Shown in pieces: positions 7,168 through 13,008 of a stretch of 13,008 bases of DNA (position 1 is its first letter; each line of letters opens with the position of its first letter). The notes under the pieces were generated by a model. That model did no database searches. It saw only the letters and a list, made by a program, of their open reading frames with translations, and was not told the DNA's origin. The DNA comes from CAZFIO01 sp964519585 (GTDB lineage: Bacteria; Bacillota; Clostridia; Tissierellales; Tissierellaceae). Location of the stretch: positions 1-13,008 of the forward strand of contig CAZFIO010000051.1 in assembly GCA_964519585.1 (NCBI GenBank), read 5' to 3'. The translations under genes and the position numbers were made by a program.

Positions 7168-7248
7168 AGCTAATCTTTTTAAATTTAGATTATCAATATA
7201 TAAAACATTAAATCTCCTGAATCTTTCATATAATTCTTGGCAAGTATT

Positions 7249-8163
7249 TTAACTTGACCTATGTCCCTTAATCCACATAAGTCCAAATACTAGGACTAGC
7301 AATCCTAGAAAAAGAGCTGCAATCAGTTCTTTTGGATACCTGGTAGGGCTGGATAAATCTATACTGCCTCCAGCCCCAACACTATCTTTATCGGGAATTT
7401 CCATCTTATTCACTGTATCTTTTATTTTGCTATACAGGTACACCCCTTCTGTCTCCTGAGCTAGAGTAGGTTTTAAAAGATTGATTTCTTCCTCTCTACC
7501 TTCAAGCTGTAAATCATGCAGGGCTATAAGCAGTTCTACTTCTTCCTTGCCCATAAGCAGGGCTACTGGCTGGTGAATATGCTTTAATCCACCACACAGC
7601 ACAATCTCTCCCTCTATTTCATAATTCGTATCCTTCAGTCTATCTGTTATTGATTCCCCGTAGCTAATGCTCTTGCCTTCTTCAAACCCAATTGCTGCTA
7701 CAGTCCACTTACCCTCCTGAGCTTTGATAGTCTCAATCTCTTTCTCCGTAAGAATGTCTTTCAGAGATTCATCAAAGGGTAGACCTCTTGATATATTTAT
7801 TTTATATGCAGTATTTTCTATATCCAGGGTAAGTAACCACATATAATCTCCTTCTTCCAATAACTTCTTAACATCCTCCCTCTTTGAGCTTTCCAGGGCA
7901 AAAATATCTGTATCAACATAAATCTTATTTGCTTTTCTATAATCGATTGTATAGTTACTTGGCAAATTCCCTAGATTCATATCTGTACTTATACTATTTA
8001 TCATCTGCTTAATTTCTTCATCAAGCCCTATAATTTCAATATAGTCCTTATGAGCCTCACCCAATGTCTCTATTTTAATTGATTGATTTGTATTTGCATA
8101 CAAGGCACTTGAGAAGATTAATAAAATCATAATACATACTATAATAGTTGCAATACGCTTCAT
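7249..8163 (-). CDS. Unrecognised secreted, C-terminally membrane-anchored protein
   Basis: I do not recognise a family. The 304-residue product has a signal peptide (residues 1-23, cut probably after ALYA), an extracytoplasmic part of about 255 residues, one membrane helix at about 280-298 (ELIAALFLGLLVLVFGLMWI) and a basic tail KGHRSS. This predicts a type I membrane protein facing outward. There is no LPXTG motif, and the only cysteine outside the signal peptide is Cys190. The outer part is rich in Glu and Lys, with a glycine-containing linker (GAGG, 263-266) before the membrane. ATG 8163 is chosen because AAAGGGGAG lies 6 nt upstream in the 17-nt gap after the peptidase stop; an in-frame start at 8196 would overlap that gene. 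The shared operon suggests a joint role with the peptidase, for example as anchor, inhibitor, maturation factor or substrate. That is speculation. Confidence 0.8.
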   Translation of the reverse strand: MKRIATIIVCIMILLIFSSALYANTNQSIKIETLGEAHKDYIEIIGLDEEIKQMINSISTDMNLGNLPSNYTIDYRKANKIYVDTDIFALESSKREDVKKLLEEGDYMWLLTLDIENTAYKINISRGLPFDESLKDILTEKEIETIKAQEGKWTVAAIGFEEGKSISYGESITDRLKDTNYEIEGEIVLCGGLKHIHQPVALLMGKEEVELLIALHDLQLEGREEEINLLKPTLAQETEGVYLYSKIKDTVNKMEIPDKDSVGAGGSIDLSSPTRYPKELIAALFLGLLVLVFGLMWIKGHRSS

Positions 8164-8180
8164 GCTCCTCTCCCCTTTCG

Positions 8181-8744
8181 CTAAAATGTCCACCAAGTGT
8201 GAGTGTATTTACCTGTTCCTGAATCTAATGTTGTACCATTTACCAAACTTAAATAAGGATAAAATTTATTCGCTACTCCAGATATTGGATCAATTAGGTA
8301 TAAGCCCGCTTCTACTGATCCAAGTGCTTCACTTGCACCATAAACTACATAAACATGTCCTGATTTGTAATTAGTTGAAGCCCAACCAATTCTCAAAACT
8401 GCCGGTCTCTTAGCCTGAGCCTCAATAAGAAATGCAGCAGAAGATGCAACCCCAGCCTGTGTTACCCTATTTAAAGTATATCTTATGGCTTTGGAAACTT
8501 CGTTAACATCTGCTACCTGATTTATTATTTCGCCTTTTACATGTATGCAAATACTTGATTGAGAGTATGTTTTCCCATAATATACTCCTACCATTTGTGC
8601 ACAAGCTGCCCAACACCATTTGCTTTTTTCTTGTGGATACTTTGGAACAACCATCGTATAAGATTGGGCATACGTTTCCCCAACAGGAACAATAATAATC
8701 AATAAACTTAAAATGAAACATAAAACCTTTTTTGATAATCCCAT
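8181..8744 (-). CDS. Secreted papain-like cysteine peptidase (C39/C70-like)
   Basis: This is a 187-residue exported protein. The signal peptide runs to about Ala26 (ETYA-QS), leaving a mature domain of about 160 residues. A likely papain-type catalytic set is visible: Gln38 (oxyanion hole), Cys44 in KWCWAACAQM, His130 in SGHVYVVYG and Asp152 in LIDP. The CWAA motif and small size resemble AvrRpt2-like (C70) and bacteriocin-leader (C39) peptidases, but there is no transporter domain. GAGGAGG (8760-8754) lies 9 nt before ATG 8744. The ATG at 8750 is only 3 nt from it, and a TTG at 8762 would place the Shine-Dalgarno sequence inside the gene. The membrane-protein gene follows 17 nt downstream. 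The substrate is unknown; it could act on cell-surface or external peptides. Its promoter carries a cre site, so catabolite control is likely. Confidence 0.8.
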   Translation of the reverse strand: MGLSKKVLCFILSLLIIIVPVGETYAQSYTMVVPKYPQEKSKWCWAACAQMVGVYYGKTYSQSSICIHVKGEIINQVADVNEVSKAIRYTLNRVTQAGVASSAAFLIEAQAKRPAVLRIGWASTNYKSGHVYVVYGASEALGSVEAGLYLIDPISGVANKFYPYLSLVNGTTLDSGTGKYTHTWWTF

Positions 8745-8820
8745 TTTCATTTTCCTCCTCAAGTTTATTGTAGTATTTGACTTTAAAATTAGTCATTCTA
8801 TGTCCTAGTTCCTATACACT

Positions 8821-8829
8821 TCTCCTCCT
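8821..8829 (-). promoter_or_regulatory. Extra Shine-Dalgarno sequence near the predicted mRNA 5' end
   Basis: AGGAGGAGA begins about at the expected transcription start of the peptidase operon, some 75 nt before the real ribosome binding site. The only nearby start, a GTG at 8818, would give a four-codon frame. Its position resembles stabilising 5' Shine-Dalgarno sequences (STAB-SD) known from Bacillus cry transcripts. Confidence 0.35.
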
Positions 8830-8835
8830 GTTATT

Positions 8836-8864
8836 ATCTTATCATACTTATATGCCTCTGTAAA
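8836..8864 (-). promoter_or_regulatory. Predicted promoter of the cysteine peptidase operon
   Basis: On the minus strand TTTACA (8864-8859), a 17-bp spacer and TAAGAT (8841-8836) match sigma-A consensus at 5/6 and 4/6 positions. It starts 25 bp after the thiI stop. No terminator hairpin separates it from thiI, so readthrough from thiI is possible. Confidence 0.5.
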
Positions 8865-8872
8865 CGCTTTCA
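8859..8872. promoter_or_regulatory. cre box (CcpA operator) over the -35 of the peptidase operon
   Basis: TGAAAGCGTTTACA on the minus strand matches the catabolite-responsive element consensus TGWAANCGNTNWCA at every defined position; the plus strand matches too. Covering the -35 hexamer predicts CcpA repression when preferred sugars are present. No ccpA gene is in the window. Confidence 0.7.
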
Positions 8873-8889
8873 ACAAATCTAAATCTTTC

Positions 8890-10062
8890 TTATTCAATTA
8901 TGCTAATCTCCATACCTTCTATAGCAGAGTTTACTAAACTATCTATATCAAGTAGTGATTCTGATTTTCTTATATCATCTACAAGGGGCCTAGTTACTGG
9001 ATGTTTTGGCAAAAATACTGTACAGCAATCTTCGTAAGGAAGAATTGAGGTTTCATAGGTTTCTATATCCTTGGATATATCTATGATATCCACCTTATCC
9101 ATGCCAATTAAGGGTCTTAGGACAGGTAGGCTGACAGCATCATTAGTAACTCCAATTCCATGGATGGTTTGACTGGCTACTTGACCTAAACTTTCTCCAG
9201 TTATTAAGGCATTATATTTGTTGTGGACTGCAATTTTTTCTGCAATTCTCATCATAAATCTTCTTGACAGTATTGTCATTTCCTTTTCAGGGCAAGTTGC
9301 ATTTATAGCTTTTTGAATTTCAAATATATTTACACTGAAAAATTTGATTTTTCCTGTGTACCTAGTTAAGATTTTCGCTAGGGACTTAACCTTCTCCTCT
9401 GCCCTTTCCGAAGTAAAAGGATATGAATGATAATGAACACAGTTTATGGATACTCCTCTTTTCCCCATCATAAAACCTGCAACAGGGCTGTCAATCCCAC
9501 CTGATAAAAGAAGGAGACCCTTGCCATTGGTTCCTACAGGAAGGCCACCATAGGCTTTAATCTTTTCTGTATATATATATGCATGATTTTGTTTTATATC
9601 TAAATTAAAATAAATATCAGGCTGGTGAACATCCACCTTAAATTCTTTAAAGTTTTCTAGTATTGTCCCACCTAGTTGTCTAGATATCTCAGGTGATTTC
9701 ATGGGAAAGCTCTTATCAGACCTATTGGTATCTACTTTAAAACTTTTATTTCCTGGCTTCTTTTCTAGTAGTTCTTTAGCTACCCCCACCATAGCCTTTT
9801 TTATTGTTTGAAAATCTTTTTCTGTCCTATAACAGGGACTTATATGAACTATACCAAAAACCTTGCTTAACCTATTGATTATACTTGAATAGTCATGAGG
9901 ATTTCCTTCTATATAAATTTTTCCCTGCTCCTTGTATATTTTTCCATAGCCTATATCCTTAATAGACCTAATAATCTGCCTTATTAATTGGTCTTCAAAA
10001 TATTTTCTATTTAATCCTTTTAGGGCAATTTCTCCTATACTTACACTTACAACCTTATCCAA
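8890..10062 (-). CDS. thiI: ThiI: tRNA 4-thiouridine synthetase (sulfurtransferase)
   Basis: ThiI adenylates uridine 8 of tRNA and transfers sulfur to make 4-thiouridine; in some bacteria it also feeds thiamine thiazole synthesis. The 390 residues comprise an N-terminal ferredoxin-like/THUMP region (about 1-165) and a PP-loop AMP-forming domain with SGGIDSPVAG (187-196). Cys346-Cys347 in YEDCCTVFLPKHP mark the conserved sulfur-handling cysteine position. There is no C-terminal rhodanese domain, so sulfur should come directly from the neighbouring cysteine desulfurase, as described for the Bacillus subtilis NifZ-ThiI pair. The start is TTG 10062, with GAGGTGA ending 4 nt upstream and overlapping the desulfurase stop. 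The genes are 4 nt apart, so translation is probably coupled. Confidence 0.95.
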   Translation of the reverse strand: MDKVVSVSIGEIALKGLNRKYFEDQLIRQIIRSIKDIGYGKIYKEQGKIYIEGNPHDYSSIINRLSKVFGIVHISPCYRTEKDFQTIKKAMVGVAKELLEKKPGNKSFKVDTNRSDKSFPMKSPEISRQLGGTILENFKEFKVDVHQPDIYFNLDIKQNHAYIYTEKIKAYGGLPVGTNGKGLLLLSGGIDSPVAGFMMGKRGVSINCVHYHSYPFTSERAEEKVKSLAKILTRYTGKIKFFSVNIFEIQKAINATCPEKEMTILSRRFMMRIAEKIAVHNKYNALITGESLGQVASQTIHGIGVTNDAVSLPVLRPLIGMDKVDIIDISKDIETYETSILPYEDCCTVFLPKHPVTRPLVDDIRKSESLLDIDSLVNSAIEGMEISIIE

Positions 10063-10066
10063 AGTC

Positions 10067-11215
10067 TCACCTCATAATCTTTCTGATCTCTTCTACCGAT
10101 GATTTTAAGTTCTTTATTACATAGTCTATATCTTCCTTGGTGGTTTCATAGGAAAAACATATACGAACTGATCCCTCTATTTCCTTATCAGTTAGGCCTA
10201 TGGCCTTTAAAACGTGGCTTTTATCTGTACCCTTAGAAGAGCAAGCAGAAGTTGTGGATATATATATACCCTTATCTTCTAAATAATGAAGCAAAACCTC
10301 TCCCCTGGTGTCCTTAAAAGATATGTTGACTATATAGGGGGAAGAATTGTCTAATTGGCTATTGATTTTTATATCTTTGATTTCACTTTCAATCCTATCT
10401 ACCATGTAGTCCCTTACTTCTCTTACTTGGTTTCTTTCTTTCCTTGCAGCCTTACTTAAAATCCTTACGGCTTCCCCAAAACCTAATATGCCATGAAGGT
10501 TTTCAGTACCTGACCTAAGGCCTTTTTCCTGGTTTCCTCCAAATACTATGGGTCCTAAGCTTAGTCCCTCCCTAACATATAAACCTCCAACACCCTTTGG
10601 TCCATATACCTTATGACCGCTAAAGGAAAAGCTATCTGGCCTAAATCCATGAAAGTCTATATCAATTTTCCCGAAAGATTGGATTCCATCAATATGAAAG
10701 TATGCTTTTGGAGACTTTTTATCAATTGCTTGTCTAATTTCAGTAAGATTCTGTATAATACCTAGTTCATTGTTTACATGGATTATAGAAACCAATATAG
10801 TGTCATCCCTAAGGCAGTTTTCAAATTCTCCTATATCTAAGTTGCCATATTTGTCAGTAGAAATATAATCTACATGGTAACCTTTTCTTTCATATTCCTT
10901 TAGAATATTTAAAACTGAAGGATGTTCTATCTTACTGCTTATAAGATGCTTTCCAAATCTTTTCCTGTTATTAATAATGCTTTGTATGGCTATATTATTG
11001 CTTTCTGTTCCACCAGAAGTAAAGAATATTTCCTTATCCTTTACCTGTAAAAAATCAGCAATTATAGAACGGGATTCTTCTAAAGCTTTTTCTGATTTTA
11101 ATCCTAGCCTGTGGAGTGATGAGGGGTTGGCAAAATCTTCCACCATACTTTTGTATATCTTTTCCAGAACTTCTTTTCTCGTCTTTGTTGTTGCACAATT
11201 GTCTAAATAAATCAA
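10067..11215 (-). CDS. nifZ: Cysteine desulfurase, NifS/IscS family, partner of ThiI
   Basis: This PLP enzyme takes sulfur from L-cysteine, releasing alanine and leaving an enzyme persulfide. The 382 residues show IYLDNCATT (2-10), SGGTESNN (67-74), PLP-stacking His98 in IEHPS, Asp176 in HIDGIQS, the PLP lysine Lys202 in FSGHKVYGPKG and the active Cys325 in TTSACSSKG. ThiI follows 4 nt downstream, an arrangement matching the dedicated NifZ-ThiI pair rather than an isc or suf cluster; no iscU, iscR or hsc gene is near. It could also supply iron-sulfur assembly, which the sequence cannot exclude. The start is TTG 11215, with GAGGTGA ending 4 nt upstream, identical in layout to thiI. Confidence 0.92.
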   Translation of the reverse strand: MIYLDNCATTKTRKEVLEKIYKSMVEDFANPSSLHRLGLKSEKALEESRSIIADFLQVKDKEIFFTSGGTESNNIAIQSIINNRKRFGKHLISSKIEHPSVLNILKEYERKGYHVDYISTDKYGNLDIGEFENCLRDDTILVSIIHVNNELGIIQNLTEIRQAIDKKSPKAYFHIDGIQSFGKIDIDFHGFRPDSFSFSGHKVYGPKGVGGLYVREGLSLGPIVFGGNQEKGLRSGTENLHGILGFGEAVRILSKAARKERNQVREVRDYMVDRIESEIKDIKINSQLDNSSPYIVNISFKDTRGEVLLHYLEDKGIYISTTSACSSKGTDKSHVLKAIGLTDKEIEGSVRICFSYETTKEDIDYVIKNLKSSVEEIRKIMR

Positions 11216-11250
11216 GTTTTCACCTCTATCTTTATCAATACACTATTCCT

Positions 11251-11279
11251 ATTATAAGGTATTTCAGTTTTTTTATAAA
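11251..11279 (-). promoter_or_regulatory. Predicted promoter of nifZ-thiI
   Basis: On the minus strand a perfect TATAAT (11256-11251) follows TTTATA (11279-11274) after 17 bp. The -35 lies in one arm of the hairpin at the end of the pullulanase gene. The leader would be about 30 nt. Confidence 0.5.
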
Positions 11280-11311
11280 GGTTTAAAGAAAATATGACTG
11301 CAAACCTTTAT
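11275..11311. terminator. Hairpin at the end of the pullulanase gene, possible terminator
   Basis: A perfect 10-bp stem (ATAAAGGTTT with AAACCTTTAT) encloses a 17-nt loop and includes the pullulanase stop codon. On the minus strand an A run follows rather than a U tract, so it is not a canonical intrinsic terminator. It may instead slow or process transcripts. Confidence 0.35.
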
Positions 11312-13008
11312 TCTAATTTGTATACAACTGTGGATAAAAAGGGAACCTCAATCCCCTGATATACTATTTCTTTGTCTTCACTTACTAAGCCTTCCTCATT
11401 GAATATAGGTCTTATAGATAATTTTTCTCTTCTATCTATATAATTTTCCCTTATATGGTCTAAAATATGAGTTTTTGTAATAATATAATCACTATATCCT
11501 CCGTTGTGTACTACTAGAAGGTATTCTTTATTTTCCATAGATATGGAAAATGCGATTATAGGGGCATCAGGTTGAAATTTCATAAACTTAATTTTAATTC
11601 TTATATCATCAGCTTTATACAGATTGAATTCCTTATAGTTTTTTCTCAATTTTATTAAATCCTTAAAATAATTAAAAAATTCATAGTGTTCTTCCTTTAG
11701 CTTCCAATCAATTCCATTGATGGTCAGGGGAAGATTGTAGGTATTATGCTCCATATACTTTGTTCTAAGGAACTCATTACCAGCGTGAATAAAGGGAATT
11801 CCCTGGGAGGTAAAGAGTATAGCAAAAGCTAGTTTGTTTAGTCTAGTTTTAGATTCTATATTTAAGCCAGGAAATGATTTATTTATTTTGTCCCTTAAGA
11901 TTAGGTTGTCATGAGAGTTTATATAGTTAATACTCTGATATGAGTTACTTGTAAATCCTATATGTTCATTGTCATAATAAATTGAACCAACTAATCCAGT
12001 TTCAACTGCAATCTTACAATCAATATTGCCCTGTATAAAGCCTCTTCCATATCCATCATTGTCACCCTTGATTGCGTCCCTGAAATCATCGTTAAAAAGA
12101 GCAAAGTTTTTATCTTGCTGACTTCCCTTTAGGGTTCTTTCCTTTGCATCTAAAGGGGTTTCATCTGCCGTCCAAGGCTCACCATAAATAAGTATATCCG
12201 GATTTATAAGTCTTAATTCATCAATTAATGTATTTACTGTATTTATATCTATAAGGGCCATCAAATCAAACCTAAATCCATCTATATGAAATTCTCTTGT
12301 CCAGTATTTTAGCGAGTCTATAATAAACCTTCTTACCATAAACCTTTCAGTTGCCAATTCATTCCCACACCCAGATCCATTAGAAAATTCCCCCCTAGAA
12401 TTTTGCCTATAATAATAAAAGGGCATTATGATGTTGAAGTTGGAATCTTTGGTCCTGTAGGTATGATTATAGACCACATCCATTATAACTTTAAATCCAG
12501 CCTTATGTAGCTCCATAACCATGGTCTTAAATTCCTTTATCCTATTGATAGGGTCTTCTGGCTTTGTAGCATATGAACCTTCTACAACATTATAGAGTTC
12601 TGGGTCATAACCCCAGTTGTAGTTATTATCTTCGAAAAATAAGTCCTTGTCTTCCCTTACAGTTAAAAAATCAAATACAGGCATTAAGTGAATATGGGTT
12701 ACACCTAAATCCTTAAGGTGGTTTAAGGGTTTGTGTTCCACAAGTCCTAAGTATTTTCCTCTATGTTTTACCCCTGAAGTCTTGTGGCCAGTAAAATCTT
12801 TAATATGAAGTTCATAGATTATAGGTGCATGATTATTGGTCTTTGGCCTTTCATATGAATCCCACCCTAATGGATTAGTATCCTTAAGGTCTATGATTGC
12901 TGACCTAATTGAATTTATTGAAGATGAAATAGAGTAGGGATCAGTTATTTCTTTATCTCCTATTATAAGGGTATAAAACTTCCCTTTTAAATCCCCATTT
13001 ATAATTTT
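11308..13008 (-). CDS. pulA: Type I pullulanase (GH13 debranching enzyme), 5'-truncated by window edge
   Basis: Pullulanase hydrolyses alpha-1,6 branches in pullulan, glycogen or starch dextrins. The frame is open from base 13008 and gives 566 residues; a GTG at 12741 (the V of LGLVEHKP) is internal and not the start. Upstream residues carry conserved family segments, including DPYSISSS and APIIYELHIKDFT. The type I signature YNWGYDP follows (fragment residues 130-136). The GH13 catalytic set is complete: Asp248 in DGFRFD, Glu277 in YGEPW and Asp367 in NSHDN. A beta-sandwich tail ends the protein. Only the extreme N-terminus and most of the CBM48-like domain are missing. No signal peptide can be judged, so secreted versus cytoplasmic action on glycogen is open. 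nifZ follows 93 nt downstream. Confidence 0.93.
   Translation of the reverse strand, partial: KIINGDLKGKFYTLIIGDKEITDPYSISSSINSIRSAIIDLKDTNPLGWDSYERPKTNNHAPIIYELHIKDFTGHKTSGVKHRGKYLGLVEHKPLNHLKDLGVTHIHLMPVFDFLTVREDKDLFFEDNNYNWGYDPELYNVVEGSYATKPEDPINRIKEFKTMVMELHKAGFKVIMDVVYNHTYRTKDSNFNIIMPFYYYRQNSRGEFSNGSGCGNELATERFMVRRFIIDSLKYWTREFHIDGFRFDLMALIDINTVNTLIDELRLINPDILIYGEPWTADETPLDAKERTLKGSQQDKNFALFNDDFRDAIKGDNDGYGRGFIQGNIDCKIAVETGLVGSIYYDNEHIGFTSNSYQSINYINSHDNLILRDKINKSFPGLNIESKTRLNKLAFAILFTSQGIPFIHAGNEFLRTKYMEHNTYNLPLTINGIDWKLKEEHYEFFNYFKDLIKLRKNYKEFNLYKADDIRIKIKFMKFQPDAPIIAFSISMENKEYLLVVHNGGYSDYIITKTHILDHIRENYIDRREKLSIRPIFNEEGLVSEDKEIVYQGIEVPFLSTVVYKLE

Noticed and set aside
7185..7208. Seven-codon frame with AGGAG upstream, between the membrane protein and its terminator
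   Set aside because: A single tiny AT-rich frame in a 3' untranslated region is expected by chance; nothing else supports translation.
7249..8163. TPM-domain (YgcG-like) identity for the membrane protein
   Set aside because: The topology (signal peptide, outer domain, C-terminal helix) is similar, but I could not find the TPM domain motifs or the usual glycine-rich C-terminus.
8503..8796. 97-codon minus-strand frame beginning with ATG 8796, overlapping the peptidase gene
   Set aside because: It is out of frame with the peptidase over most of its length, has only a weak AGGA upstream, and its product shows no family feature, whereas the peptidase frame has a complete catalytic set.
11308..12741. 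A 477-codon pullulanase starting at GTG 12741
   Set aside because: Conserved pullulanase sequence continues in frame upstream to the window edge, so that codon is internal.

Overview
The window is AT-rich DNA with strong GGAGG-type ribosome binding sites and short intergenic gaps. Gene content points to an anaerobic, amino-acid-fermenting low-GC Firmicute (Clostridia/Tissierellia-like): a B12-dependent glutamate mutase, a lipoate ligase, a polyamine ABC transporter and a clostridial-type type I pullulanase. The species cannot be named from the sequence alone. All eleven supported genes lie on the minus strand, so transcription runs from right to left. I see no tRNA, rRNA, CRISPR array, insertion sequence or phage gene.

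Read in the direction of transcription, the right edge (13008-11308) holds the C-terminal part of a type I pullulanase (pulA). Next is a two-gene sulfur-transfer operon (11215-8890): a NifS-type cysteine desulfurase and ThiI, both starting at TTG behind identical GAGGTGA sites. The desulfurase should pass persulfide sulfur to ThiI, which lacks a rhodanese domain, for 4-thiouridine in tRNA. A small secreted operon follows (8744-7249). It encodes a papain-like cysteine peptidase and an unrecognised membrane-anchored extracytoplasmic protein. Its promoter has a perfect CcpA cre box over the -35, and an unused Shine-Dalgarno sequence lies near the predicted mRNA 5' end. A clear terminator closes it at 7137-7167.

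The central operon (6950-2701) is an XRE-cupin regulator followed by potA, potB, potC and potD, the complete polyamine importer. It is driven by a perfect-consensus promoter (TTGACA-17-TATAAT), with AAGTT half-sites just downstream and a long inverted repeat just upstream. The genes are tightly coupled, with 16, 2, -7 and 0 nt between neighbours. Lipoate-protein ligase (2588-1596) comes next, flanked by hairpins and ending inside a perfect 30-nt palindrome. The left end holds glmS and the first 293 codons of glmL, the start of the glutamate mutase operon, with its promoter at 1348-1375. The roughly 100 bp upstream of that promoter is packed with inverted repeats.

The least explained parts are the peptidase/membrane-protein pair and the palindrome-rich control regions before glmS and before the regulator-pot operon. 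Most of the rest is ordinary, well-conserved metabolism.
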